Below are positions 17,688-25,383 of a stretch of DNA of 64,000 nucleotides, piece by piece. The notes beneath the pieces were generated by a model. The model made no database searches. It saw nothing but the letters and a program-made list of their open reading frames with translations, and had not been told where the DNA came from. The stretch covers positions 1 through 64,000 of the forward strand of contig NZ_JAIQYY010000023.1 of assembly GCF_020181035.1 (NCBI RefSeq), written 5' to 3'. Origin of the DNA: Streptomyces sp. CoH27 (GTDB lineage Bacteria > Actinomycetota > Actinomycetes > Streptomycetales > Streptomycetaceae). The position numbers and the translations under genes are program-made. Position 1 is the stretch's first letter. Every line of letters begins with the position of its first letter.

Positions 17688-17709
17688 GCCGCTCCGGCCG
17701 CACGGACGG

Positions 17710-17745
17710 GGAAGGGCCCGGCACCGCGCGGTGCCGGGCCCTTCC
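17710..17745. terminator. Convergent terminator after serB
   Basis: A near-perfect palindrome has 17-bp arms (17710-17726, starting GGAAGGGCCC, with 17729-17745). It lies between serB and the convergent phosphatase gene and should act on both strands. Confidence 0.75.
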
Positions 17746-17759
17746 GTGTGCCGGTGAGG

Positions 17760-18278
17760 TCAGTCGGCGGGGGCCCAGTAGTCCGTGAGCGTGGCCACGC
17801 CCGGCTCCAGGCTCTTCCAAGGACCGTCGAAGGTCAGCAGGGCGAATGCGGCGGGCGGGAGGCCGCGGCGCTCCATCCGGTCGCGGGCGTCGCCCTCGAC
17901 GGCTCCGGAGAGGATGCCGGCCAGGCCGTGCGCACCGGGGTTGTGGCCGATCAGGATCACGTTGCGCACGTCGTCCGGGGTCTCGTTGAGCACGGCGATC
18001 AGCTCGCCGGGGGAAGCCTCGTAGATCCGCTCCTCGTAGACGGTCCTCGGGCGCTCCGCCAGTTCGTGGACGGCCAGCTTCCAGGTCTCGCGGGTCCGGA
18101 CCGCGGTGGAGCACAGGGCCAGGTCGAAGGCGATACCGGTGTCGGCCAGCTTGCGTCCGGCGACGGCGGCGTCCATGCGTCCGCGCTCGGCGAGGGGACG
18201 CTCGTGGTCGGACACCTGGGGCCAGTCGGCTTTCGCATGCCGGAAGAGGACGATCCTGTGAGGTTCTGCGGCGCTCAT
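17760..18278 (-). CDS. SixA-like histidine phosphatase
   Basis: This 172-residue protein of the histidine phosphatase superfamily has the catalytic RHAKADWP motif (His14) near the N-terminus. The SixA-type second half follows: CSTAVRTRETW, then YEERIYEASPGELIAVLNE, then VILIGHNPGAHGLA, which has the second catalytic His. E. coli SixA removes phosphate from histidine phosphotransfer proteins; the target here is unknown. The ATG MSAAEPHRIVLFRHAK fits the family start. Confidence 0.9.
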   Translation of the reverse strand: MSAAEPHRIVLFRHAKADWPQVSDHERPLAERGRMDAAVAGRKLADTGIAFDLALCSTAVRTRETWKLAVHELAERPRTVYEERIYEASPGELIAVLNETPDDVRNVILIGHNPGAHGLAGILSGAVEGDARDRMERRGLPPAAFALLTFDGPWKSLEPGVATLTDYWAPAD

Positions 18279-18356
18279 ACGCCCCAGCTTCGCATGAAAC
18301 AGGCCATGTGGTGCAGGGAGTTGATGTGCGGATTCACCGCGCGTGGGGGCTCCGGG

Positions 18357-18563
18357 TCAGCGCGCGAGGAGATGCTGGGCGCGCTCGAAGAGCTGCGTGA
18401 TCGCGGGGTCGCCGCCGGCCGCGTGCGCGTCCGACGGGTTCAGTATCAGCAACAGCAGCGCGATGAACGCGAGCGCAGGCAGGGCGAGGGCCCACCAGGG
18501 CAGCCGGATGTCCACACCGCCCGTGGTCGCCGGGTGGGGCCGGGAGTGGGTGCGGGCCGACAT
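18357..18563 (-). CDS. Small single-pass membrane protein
   Basis: This 68-residue protein has a hydrophilic N-terminus (MSARTHSRPHPATTGGVDIR), one strong membrane helix (PWWALALPALAFIALLLLIL) and a short C-terminal segment GDPAITQLFERAQHLLAR. The chosen ATG has GGAGG 7 bases upstream; an in-frame GTG upstream would add 17 residues without a ribosome site. Function unknown. Confidence 0.7.
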   Translation of the reverse strand: MSARTHSRPHPATTGGVDIRLPWWALALPALAFIALLLLILNPSDAHAAGGDPAITQLFERAQHLLAR

Positions 18564-18799
18564 GATCGCCTCCGTGGGTCTTCGAGCGGGTCCGTGACCG
18601 CCATGTGCGGTCACATCTCGAAGCTACGGAATCCGGGGCCGCCAACCCATCCGGACTTCCACCCAGTTGACCCTGACCCTTTCCCCCTAAGGGATGGTGG
18701 AGCCAGCCCCACCATCCACCGGGCGGAACGGCCGGCACCGGGCCCGGAGGTGGCCGGAAGGCGCCCCTCAGGGCAGGGCGACCCCAGGGGAAGGCGACC

Positions 18800-18919
18800 T
18801 CAGGGGGAGGCGATGATCGCGATGACGGCGATGACGGCGAAGATGGCGAAGAACGAGCCGAAGACGAGCAGCATCTTCTTCTGGCCGTTCTGCGGGTTCG
18901 GGTCGAGCACAGGCTGCAT
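18800..18919 (-). CDS. 39-residue membrane peptide, SGM_5486-type transporter-associated
   Basis: This tiny gene encodes MQPVLDPNPQNGQKKMLLVF followed by a hydrophobic helix GSFFAIFAVIAVIAIIAS and a terminal proline. It matches what I recall of the SGM_5486 family, short Streptomyces proteins found beside MFS exporters. It lies 72 bp downstream of the MFS gene on the same strand, which supports co-transcription. Role unknown; an accessory subunit or stabiliser of the exporter is a guess. Confidence 0.75.
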   Translation of the reverse strand: MQPVLDPNPQNGQKKMLLVFGSFFAIFAVIAVIAIIASP

Positions 18920-18991
18920 GCGGTCAGTGTCGCACCCGTCCCGCGCGCGCGTGCCGCCGGGGCCCGCTCCGCGCGTGCCGCCGGGGCCCCC

Positions 18992-20392
18992 TCAGTGCGC
19001 CGTCGCCTCGTCCTCCACGGTGCGGTTGCGGCCCGCCAGGAAGCCGACCAGGATCTGCGGCACCATCAGGCCCGCCATGAGGGCGATCGGCAGTCCCCAG
19101 CCGCCGCTCTGCTGGTAGAGCACACCGACCAGCAGCGGGCCGGGGATGGAGATGAGGTAGCCGGTGCTCTGCGCGAACGCGGACAGCTGGGCGACGCCCG
19201 CACCGCTGCGCGCACGCATGCCGACCATGGTCAGGGCCAGCGGGAAGGCGCAGTTGGAGACGCCGAGCAGCACCGCCCAGGCCCAGGCGCCGGCGGCCGG
19301 CGCGACGTAGAGACCGGCGTAACCGGCGAGCCCGCACACGCCGAGGACCAGCACGATCGGCCCCTGCTGGGGCAGCCGGGTGGCGACGCGCGGAATGACG
19401 AAGGCCAGCGGCACGCCCATCACCATGGTGACGGCGAGCAGCACGCCCGCGGTGCCGGCCGGGACACCGGCGTCCCGGAAGATCTGCGCCATCCAGCCCA
19501 TGGTGACGTAGGCGGCGGTGGCCTGAAGTCCGAAGAAGACGGCGAGCGCCCAGGCGGTGCGGCTGCGGGTGATGCGCAGGGGCGCGGACCGGTCCCCGGC
19601 CGCCTCGGCCGCCTCCGCCGCACGCCCCGGCTGGGGCCGGGGCTGGATGTGCGTGGGGGCGGTGCCACGGTCGCGGACGAGCGGCAGCCAGGACAGGACG
19701 GCGGCAGCCGCGAGGGCGGCCCACACGGCGAGGCCGGGCCGCCAGCCGCCGCCCAGGGCGTCGGTCAGCGGCACGGTGACCGCGGCGGCCAGGGAGGTAC
19801 CCATGGCGAGGGCCATCGAGTACAGGCCGGTCATGGAGCCGACACGGTCGGGGAACCAGCGCTTCACGATGACCGGCATGAGCACGTTGCTGACCGCGAT
19901 GCCCATGAGGGCGAGTGCGCTGGCGGCCAGGAAGCCGGCCGTACTCCCGGCGTACGGCCGTATCAGCAGGCCCGCGGTGATGGCGGCCATGCCGGCGCAC
20001 ACCACGGCGGCCGGGCCGAAGCGGCGGGCCAGGCGGGGGGCGGTGACGCCGAAGACGGCGAAGCAGAGCGGGGGCACGGAGGTGAGCAGACCGGCCACGC
20101 TGCCGCTCATGCCGAGCCCCTCGCGGACCTCCTCCAGGAGGGCGCCGAGGCTGGTGATGGCCGGGCGGAGGTTCAGTGCGGACAGCACGATGCCGACGAC
20201 GACCAGGCGGGTCGCCCACGCGCGCGTGCGGTCTGCGCCGGGTATCGCATCGGAGGTCGCACCAGGGGTCGTCTCGGCGGTGCTCGCCGCGGCGGCGTCC
20301 CGGCGTCCGGGATCCCGGTGTCCCAGATCCCGGTGTCCGGGGGATGACATCGCCGTACGGGTGTCCGTGGTCCGGGTTTCCTCACTAGCCAT
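18992..20392 (-). CDS. MFS transporter, CynX/NimT family
   Basis: This 466-residue protein has a hydrophilic, repetitive N-terminal tail (about 1-60). About twelve membrane helices follow, starting RLVVVGIVLSALNLRPAITS, a CynX-type sequence (LNLRPA). Other family features are GMAAITAGLLIRPY, VLMPVIVKRWFPDRVGSMTG and a cytoplasmic loop at the centre. CynX/NimT members transport cyanate or 2-nitroimidazole in other bacteria; the substrate here is not determined. The ATG MASEETRTT is used; MCF upstream would overlap the palindrome. It is divergent from a FadR-type repressor gene, the likely regulator. Confidence 0.88.
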   Translation of the reverse strand: MASEETRTTDTRTAMSSPGHRDLGHRDPGRRDAAAASTAETTPGATSDAIPGADRTRAWATRLVVVGIVLSALNLRPAITSLGALLEEVREGLGMSGSVAGLLTSVPPLCFAVFGVTAPRLARRFGPAAVVCAGMAAITAGLLIRPYAGSTAGFLAASALALMGIAVSNVLMPVIVKRWFPDRVGSMTGLYSMALAMGTSLAAAVTVPLTDALGGGWRPGLAVWAALAAAAVLSWLPLVRDRGTAPTHIQPRPQPGRAAEAAEAAGDRSAPLRITRSRTAWALAVFFGLQATAAYVTMGWMAQIFRDAGVPAGTAGVLLAVTMVMGVPLAFVIPRVATRLPQQGPIVLVLGVCGLAGYAGLYVAPAAGAWAWAVLLGVSNCAFPLALTMVGMRARSGAGVAQLSAFAQSTGYLISIPGPLLVGVLYQQSGGWGLPIALMAGLMVPQILVGFLAGRNRTVEDEATAH

Positions 20393-20406
20393 GAAACACA
20401 TCATAG

Positions 20407-20421
20407 AATCATGGGATGATT
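20407..20421. promoter_or_regulatory. Palindromic operator between the MFS and GntR genes
   Basis: AATCAT-GGG-ATGATT is a perfect 6-bp inverted repeat in the 82-bp gap between the divergent exporter and regulator genes, and it is AT-rich in a GC-rich genome. The likely binder is the FadR-type protein encoded at 20475, in line with usual GntR autoregulation. Confidence 0.5.
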
Positions 20422-20474
20422 GGTTGTCCATCCCCGGGACATGCCGACCCGGGCCTGTCGTGCGAAGGTGTGCC

Positions 20475-21167
20475 ATGCCCCTGAGCCACCCGCGTCGTTC
20501 GGCGCTGTCCGAGCAGGTCATCGCCGAACTGCGCAACCAGATCACCTCCGGCGAGTGGCCGGTCGGCTCGCGCATCCCGACGGAGCCGGAGCTGGTCGAG
20601 CAGCTCGGCGTCGCCCGCAACACGGTCCGCGAGGCCGTCCGCGCGCTCGCGCACAACGGTCTGCTGGACATCCGGCAGGGCTCCGGCACGTATGTGGTGG
20701 CGACGAGCGAGCTGGCCGGCGTGATGCACCGCCGGTTCGCCGGCGCCGACCCGCGGCACATCGCCGAGCTGCGCGCCGCGCTGGAGTCGGCCGCGGCGAA
20801 GCTGGCCGCCGAGCGGCGCACCGAGAAGGACCTCAAGCAGCTGGACGCGCTCCTGGAGCGGCGTGAGGAGGCCTGGGAGACGGGCGACGCGGAGGCGTTC
20901 GTGGCGGCGGACGCCACCTTCCACCTGGCCGTCGTGGCCGCCTCTCACAACGACGTCATGACGGCGATGTACGCCGACCTGGGCGAGGTGCTGCGGGACT
21001 GGCTGCGCGCGGACGTCGGGGCGGAGCTGACCCCGGAGACACACATGGATCACACCCGGCTGCTGGACGCGATCCGCACCGGGGACGCGAAGGCGGCGGC
21101 GGCCGAGGCGGCGAGCTATCCCTTCCTGTGCCGTCCGGGCCGGTTCAGCGCACCTTCTGGTGGCTGA
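20475..21167 (+). CDS. FadR-type (GntR family) transcriptional regulator
   Basis: This 230-residue protein has an N-terminal winged helix (SALSEQVIAELRNQITSGEW to GSRIPTEPELVEQLGVARNT, then VREAVRALAHNGLLDIRQG). The C-terminal FCD effector domain has the metal-binding pattern (D...H in DATFHLAVVAASHNDV and a later MDHTRLLDAI). FadR-type proteins are repressors released by small organic acids. Divergence from the MFS gene suggests it controls that exporter. It overlaps the convergent secreted-protein gene by 23 bp. Confidence 0.9.
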   Translation: MPLSHPRRSALSEQVIAELRNQITSGEWPVGSRIPTEPELVEQLGVARNTVREAVRALAHNGLLDIRQGSGTYVVATSELAGVMHRRFAGADPRHIAELRAALESAAAKLAAERRTEKDLKQLDALLERREEAWETGDAEAFVAADATFHLAVVAASHNDVMTAMYADLGEVLRDWLRADVGAELTPETHMDHTRLLDAIRTGDAKAAAAEAASYPFLCRPGRFSAPSGG

Positions 21168-21495
21168 TCCAGGCCGAGTGGACCTCCTTCCAGCACCGGC
21201 CCGTGAGCCGTACGGTCAGGGCGGGCGCGGCGTCCACCGGCGCGCTGTCGGTGTCGATGTCCCACCAGTGGGCGCACTTGATGTGCAGACGTACGCGGTC
21301 GGTGTCGACATAGGGGTTGTGGCAGTAGGCCACCACATGGGAGCCGTGCACCGCCGTCCGGCAGGCGGCGCCGAAGGGGCTGGGCGCGGGCGGCTTTCCG
21401 TCGTCCACGCGCGCGCGGGCCGGCGCGGCGTACGGAGCGGAGAGCAGGAGGGCCACGGCCACGGTCACCGGGGCCAGGCTTCTGGACAGGCGCAC
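21145..21495 (-). CDS. Secreted protein of unknown function
   Basis: This 116-residue protein has a signal peptide (MRLSRSLAPVTVAVALLLSA, cleavage after about residue 27). The mature part has four cysteines (GAACRTAV, VVAYCHNPY, HIKCAHWWD, GRCWKEV), likely forming two disulphides. No known domain was recognised. The GTG start is preceded by GAGGAGG at good spacing. The gene is convergent with, and slightly overlaps, the FadR-type regulator. Confidence 0.72.
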   Translation of the reverse strand: MRLSRSLAPVTVAVALLLSAPYAAPARARVDDGKPPAPSPFGAACRTAVHGSHVVAYCHNPYVDTDRVRLHIKCAHWWDIDTDSAPVDAAPALTVRLTGRCWKEVHSAWISHQKVR

Positions 21496-21606
21496 AAGGG
21501 GACCTCCTCGGCCGGGCTGGGGAGGATCACGTGAGGTGAACGCGTAATCAAGAGTGCGCCGTTGAGCCGGGTGCCCGCCCGGCGGGTGGGCCGAACGGGT
21601 GACGTC

Positions 21607-21679
21607 GCCGATACGGCCCCCGATACGGCCCCCGATACGGCCGAGGCCCGCAGCCCCTGAAGGGGTGCGGGCCTCGGCC
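21607..21679. terminator. Terminator after fabI, preceded by triple repeat
   Basis: Three tandem copies of CCGATACGGCCC-like units (21608-21641) run into a long hairpin (21639-21658 with 21661-21679), stem of about 19 bp with one bulged base. It lies between fabI (25 bp away) and the preceding secreted-protein gene. Probably terminates fabI transcription. Confidence 0.65.
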
Positions 21680-21703
21680 GGCGATCGTGCCTCGGCGGCA
21701 GCG

Positions 21704-22471
21704 TCACGCGCCGATCGCGTGCAGGCCGCCGTCGACGTGAATGATCTCGCCGGTGGTCTTCGGGAACCAGTCGCTCAGCAGGGCGACGATGCCGCGGCCG
21801 GCCGGCTCCGGGTCCTTCAGGTCCCACTCCAGCGGGGAGCGGGTGTCCCAGACGGCGGCCAGCTCCGTGAAGCCCGGGATGGACTTGGCGGCCATGGAGC
21901 CGATCGGGCCCGCGGAGATGAGGTTGCAGCGGATGTTCTGCTTACCCAGGTCACGGGCGATGTAGCGGCTGGTGGCCTCCAGCGCGGCCTTGGCCGGGCC
22001 CATCCAGTCGTACTGCGGCCACGCGTACTGCGCGTCGAAGGTGAGTCCGACGACCGAGCCGCCGTTCTGCATCAGCGGCAGGCAGGCCATGGTCAGCGAC
22101 TTCAGGGAGTACGCCGAGACGTGCATGGCGGTGGCGACGGACTCGAACGGGGTGTTGAGGAAGTTGCCGCCGAGCGCGTCCTGCGGCGCGAAGCCGATGG
22201 AGTGCACGACGCCGTCCAGGCCGCCCAGCTCCTCGCCGACGATGTCGGCCAGCCGGCCGAGGTGCTCGTCGTTGGTGACGTCCAGCTCGATGACCTTGGT
22301 GGGCTTCGGCAGCTTCTTGGCGATGCGCTCGGTCAGCGTGGGCCGCGGGAACGCCGTCAGGATGATCTCCGCGCCCTGCTCCTGGGCCAGCTTGGCAGCG
22401 TGGAAGGCGATGGAGGACTCCATCAGCACACCGGTGATCAGGATGCGCTTGCCCTCAAGGATTCCGCTCAT
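21704..22471 (-). CDS. fabI: Enoyl-[acyl-carrier-protein] reductase (NADH)
   Basis: This 255-residue protein reduces the enoyl-ACP double bond, the last step of each fatty-acid elongation cycle, as part of type II synthesis in the cytoplasm. Motifs are GKRILITGVLMESSIAFHAA (FabI-type glycine motif), Q40-type AQEQGAEIILTAF, SIGFAP and the active-site Tyr-(x)6-Lys as YDWMGPAKAALE. It ends GGLHAIGA. The gene follows fabG by 5 bp in one operon. It is the InhA/FabI type. Confidence 0.95.
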   Translation of the reverse strand: MSGILEGKRILITGVLMESSIAFHAAKLAQEQGAEIILTAFPRPTLTERIAKKLPKPTKVIELDVTNDEHLGRLADIVGEELGGLDGVVHSIGFAPQDALGGNFLNTPFESVATAMHVSAYSLKSLTMACLPLMQNGGSVVGLTFDAQYAWPQYDWMGPAKAALEATSRYIARDLGKQNIRCNLISAGPIGSMAAKSIPGFTELAAVWDTRSPLEWDLKDPEPAGRGIVALLSDWFPKTTGEIIHVDGGLHAIGA

Positions 22472-22476
22472 GGTGA

Positions 22477-23196
22477 TCAGTGACCCATTCCCAGTCCGCC
22501 GTCAACGGGGATGACGGCTCCAGTGATGTACGAGGCGTCGTCCGAGGCGAGGAACCGCACCGTCGCGGCAATCTCGTCGGGCTGCGCGTAACGGCCGAGC
22601 GGCACCTGAGACACGATGTTCTTGCGCTGCTCGTCGCTGAGCACCTTGGTCATGTCGGTGTCGACGAAGCCGGGCGCGACGACGTTGAAGGTGATGTTGC
22701 GCGAGCCCAGCTCACGGGCGAGGGAGCGCGCGAAGCCGACCAGGGCGGCCTTGGAGGCGGCGTAGTTCGCCTGCCCCGCCGAGCCCAACAGACCGACCAC
22801 GGACGAGATCAGGACGACGCGGCCCTTCTTGGCGCGCAGCATGCCACGGTTGGCGCGCTTGACGACCCGGAAGGTGCCGGTGAGGTTGGTGTCGATGACC
22901 GAGGTGAAGTCCTCCTCGGACATGCGCATCAGAAGCTGGTCCTTGGTCACGCCGGCGTTGGCGACGAGGACCTCGACCGGACCGTGCTGGTCCTCGATCT
23001 CCTTGTAGGCCTGCTCCACCTGCTCCGGGTCGGTGATGTCGCACCTCACGGCCAGGCAGCCCAATTCCGTCAGGGCGGCCGGCGGCTCACCCGAGCGGTA
23101 CGTGATCGCGACCTTGTCACCGGCATCGGCGAACGCGCGGGCGATGGCGAGGCCGATGCCCCGGTTTCCTCCGGTGACGAGAACCGAGCGGCTCAA
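22477..23196 (-). CDS. fabG: 3-oxoacyl-[acyl-carrier-protein] reductase
   Basis: This 239-residue short-chain dehydrogenase has the cofactor motif VTGGNRGIGLA, NAGVTKDQLLMRM, the catalytic Ser in VVLISSVVGLLGS, and Tyr-Lys in YAASKAALVGFARS. It ends with VIPVDGGLGMGH. It reduces beta-ketoacyl-ACP with NADPH in fatty-acid elongation. It is the first gene of the fabG-fabI pair, an arrangement like mabA-inhA of mycobacteria. Confidence 0.95.
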   Translation of the reverse strand: MSRSVLVTGGNRGIGLAIARAFADAGDKVAITYRSGEPPAALTELGCLAVRCDITDPEQVEQAYKEIEDQHGPVEVLVANAGVTKDQLLMRMSEEDFTSVIDTNLTGTFRVVKRANRGMLRAKKGRVVLISSVVGLLGSAGQANYAASKAALVGFARSLARELGSRNITFNVVAPGFVDTDMTKVLSDEQRKNIVSQVPLGRYAQPDEIAATVRFLASDDASYITGAVIPVDGGLGMGH

Positions 23197-23292
23197 CGGA
23201 TCACCCTTTCGATAGCGGTCTGAAGCGTCGTGCTACCCGCCCGAACACGTCGACGGCAGGCGGCTTCATCGGAAACCTATCGGTAGCGCCGC

Positions 23293-23341
23293 GTGCCCGG
23301 GCAATCGGGCACCGACAGTGGCTGAGGTGCGGCACTGTCGG
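23293..23341. terminator. Two adjacent hairpins between the PIN-toxin and fabG genes
   Basis: GTGCCCG (23293-23299) pairs with CGGGCAC (23306-23312), and CCGACAGTG (23312-23320) pairs with CACTGTCGG (23333-23341). They follow the toxin stop codon and precede fabG, and may separate the toxin operon from fabG. The gap 23197-23363 has no gene. Confidence 0.5.
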
Positions 23342-23363
23342 GTTTCTACAGTCGGCCGTCCCG

Positions 23364-23759
23364 TCAGTCCCCCGCACCCGGCGCATGAGCAGTCAGGCCG
23401 ACCTCGCGTGCCGCATCGAGCATCCGCTTGTCGTAGGTGACCAGACAGTCGAGGGCGTCGCCGATGGCCAGCGCGCTCGCCACGTGGATGGCATCGAGCG
23501 ATCGGAGGGCCGACGGCACTCTGGTCGCCAGATCCCGGACCTCCTCGGTGAGAAGAATTTCGGTGACCATACGGTCCAGGTCGGCCAAGGCGTGGGGAAA
23601 GGAGCCAACCTTGTCGAGCTGCCGCACCGTCTCCACCAAGCCGACTGTGCTGGTAGCCATGGGCAGACCGGGCTTCTCGGCAAGGAAGAGCCGAAGCCCG
23701 GTGGCGCCCGCTCGCCCCGTCAGCAACGTCAGCAGGGCGGAGGAGTCCATGTAGATCAA
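23364..23759 (-). CDS. PIN-domain toxin (VapC-like)
   Basis: This 131-residue PIN-fold ribonuclease starts MIYMDSSALLTLLTGR with the first catalytic Asp (residue 5). It has the mid Glu (TSTVGLVETVRQL) and the C-terminal acidic group in RSLDAIHVASALAIG and DCLVTYDKRML. VapC toxins cleave specific RNAs when free of antitoxin. The start codon overlaps the stop of the antitoxin gene by 4 bp (ATGA), the usual coupling. Some codons end in A/T (ATT, CTT), suggesting acquisition. It is the left border of the accessory region. Confidence 0.88.
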   Translation of the reverse strand: MIYMDSSALLTLLTGRAGATGLRLFLAEKPGLPMATSTVGLVETVRQLDKVGSFPHALADLDRMVTEILLTEEVRDLATRVPSALRSLDAIHVASALAIGDALDCLVTYDKRMLDAAREVGLTAHAPGAGD

Positions 23760-24040
23760 CGCTCGTCCTCCCGCTCGGCCAGGAGGAGCTCGACCGGGTC
23801 GGGGGCGCCCTCAGGAAGTTCGTACCTCGGCAGGCCGTCGAGATCGGAGGTGGTGGCCGCCTTGAGGCGGATCTTGCCCTGGGCGACCAGGTCGGAGTAG
23901 CGGGCGACCGGCCCTGAACCCGGTAGCAGTATCGCGATGACCTTGCCGTGGCGCGTGACCTGAACCGCCTCGCCCTTTTCGACGCGGGCGAAGACGGCGC
24001 TGGGGTTGTACGAGAACTCGCGGACGGAGATGGCGCTCAT
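23756..24040 (-). CDS. Phd/YefM-type antitoxin
   Basis: This 94-residue protein has an N-terminal Phd/YefM DNA-binding fold (MSAISVREFSYNPSAVFARV, then EAVQVTRHGKVIAILLP) and a C-terminal acidic tail that should bind the toxin (DPVELLLAEREDER). It should neutralise the downstream PIN toxin and repress its own promoter. The ATG at 24040 begins the conserved Phd start. The frame is open far upstream but without homology. Confidence 0.88.
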   Translation of the reverse strand: MSAISVREFSYNPSAVFARVEKGEAVQVTRHGKVIAILLPGSGPVARYSDLVAQGKIRLKAATTSDLDGLPRYELPEGAPDPVELLLAEREDER

Positions 24041-24123
24041 TGCGGGCTCCCTCACTGCCACCGGCATTGTGCCTACAACTCCTGAAGTGTACCTACGTCG
24101 CCGTGAGTGCAGCGCCTCGGCGT

Positions 24124-25266
24124 TCACTGGTACGCAGGGTTTCCGCAGCACTTCTTGTACTTGCGCTCCGAACCGCACCAGCAGGGTCCGTTGCGGGGAG
24201 GAGGCCAGTCTGCCGCCTCGCCCCTGCGGGCGAGCTCGGCAGCGTAGGACGAGCGGGTGTCCGAACCGTCGGGGGATCCTCCGCCGTCCTCCACGTGGGC
24301 CTCCAGCCCGCTGAGCGTGGCGCGGGCGACCGCGAGGTGCACAGCGCCCTGCTCCGACAGCTCCCGCAGGGTGCGTTCGACCTGCCGCAGGTGGCCGGCA
24401 TGGTCGTCGCCGTACCCGTCCATGGCCCTCGGCCAGCGCTGGATGAGCTTTGCGAACTCCTCCGGCGGCCAGAACAGGACGCAGGTCTTCAGGGTTCCGG
24501 TGCGCGCGGCCCGGTCCTCTTCCAGCGCGGCGGCGAGTTCCTCGATCTCGGCTTCCAGGGGGCTGGGGCCATGTTCCCGTATCCGCTTGAGGCGGATCGG
24601 GTCGTGTGCCTCGTCCAGTGGGCGAGGATCGTCGACCAGGCCCGACTGGCGTCGCATGTGGAGCTCGTCGGCAGCGTCGTCCCAGTCGTCGTGCGGGGCC
24701 CCGAGCAGGCGCCGTGCCCGGTGGCGGGCGATGACGAGCATCTCCAGGTCGAAGCGGTCCGGGGAGGCCTCGACCGCCTCCGTCATGACCTGGATTCCGG
24801 CACCCAGGACGTGCGTGACACCGGCCGTGTACCACTCGGCCGCCGCCGCGTTGTCGTCGTGCTCCTCGAACGCCTCGCCGACGAAATTCCACGCGCCCGC
24901 GTGCCGGGGATGCCGCCTGCGGAAGGCGGCGGCCGCCTCGCGGGCCTGCTCCTCGCGTCCGGCGTCCCACAGTGCGTTGATCCGGAAGGCGTCCACCAAG
25001 TCCGGTTCTTCGCAGCCTCCGTCCTCAGGGCGGAGCAGCCGGTCGTACAGGGCCAGCGCCCTGTCGTACTCACCGGCGGCGCGCCAGGCGTCGGCAGCCT
25101 CCAGAAGCAGTTCCTCACGGTCCTCCGGGTAGCGCGTCACCAGGCGTTCGTACTCCTCGGCCTGCTGAGCGGGAGTGGGATCGGGGTCCGCCTCGCGGGG
25201 GGCGGGGATCCGCCCGGCCTTGCGTGTCTTCTTGTTCCTGCCGGTCGTATGGCTCTTGCGGGACAT
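24124..25266 (-). CDS. Large SEC-C motif protein with TPR-like helices
   Basis: This 380-residue protein has a basic N-terminus (MSRKSHTTGRNKKTRKAGRI). A helical repeat region follows (about 40-170, with LLLEAADAWRAAGEYDRALA, a TPR-like motif). The middle domain is uncharacterised, and the C-terminus has a zinc-binding SEC-C motif PCWCGSERKYKKCCG (four Cys). SEC-C motifs occur at the end of SecA and in many proteins next to defence genes. It lies 117 bp downstream of mcrC on the same strand. Role unknown; RNA or protein binding is possible. Confidence 0.8.
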   Translation of the reverse strand: MSRKSHTTGRNKKTRKAGRIPAPREADPDPTPAQQAEEYERLVTRYPEDREELLLEAADAWRAAGEYDRALALYDRLLRPEDGGCEEPDLVDAFRINALWDAGREEQAREAAAAFRRRHPRHAGAWNFVGEAFEEHDDNAAAAEWYTAGVTHVLGAGIQVMTEAVEASPDRFDLEMLVIARHRARRLLGAPHDDWDDAADELHMRRQSGLVDDPRPLDEAHDPIRLKRIREHGPSPLEAEIEELAAALEEDRAARTGTLKTCVLFWPPEEFAKLIQRWPRAMDGYGDDHAGHLRQVERTLRELSEQGAVHLAVARATLSGLEAHVEDGGGSPDGSDTRSSYAAELARRGEAADWPPPRNGPCWCGSERKYKKCCGNPAYQ

Positions 25267-25383
25267 GGAACTCACCGTAGTGCGGCCGCTATTGAAGCCG
25301 AAGGGAAACCACCCGCGATCATCAACATGGGTGGTCCCACGGACCGTTCCGGTCAGGACACCGCTACCCTGCACGCTCCCTCA

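Noticed and set aside
23756..24970. A long protein extending upstream of the antitoxin
   Set aside because: Only the last 94 residues have Phd/YefM homology; the upstream part overlaps the SEC-C gene and is Arg/Gly-rich.
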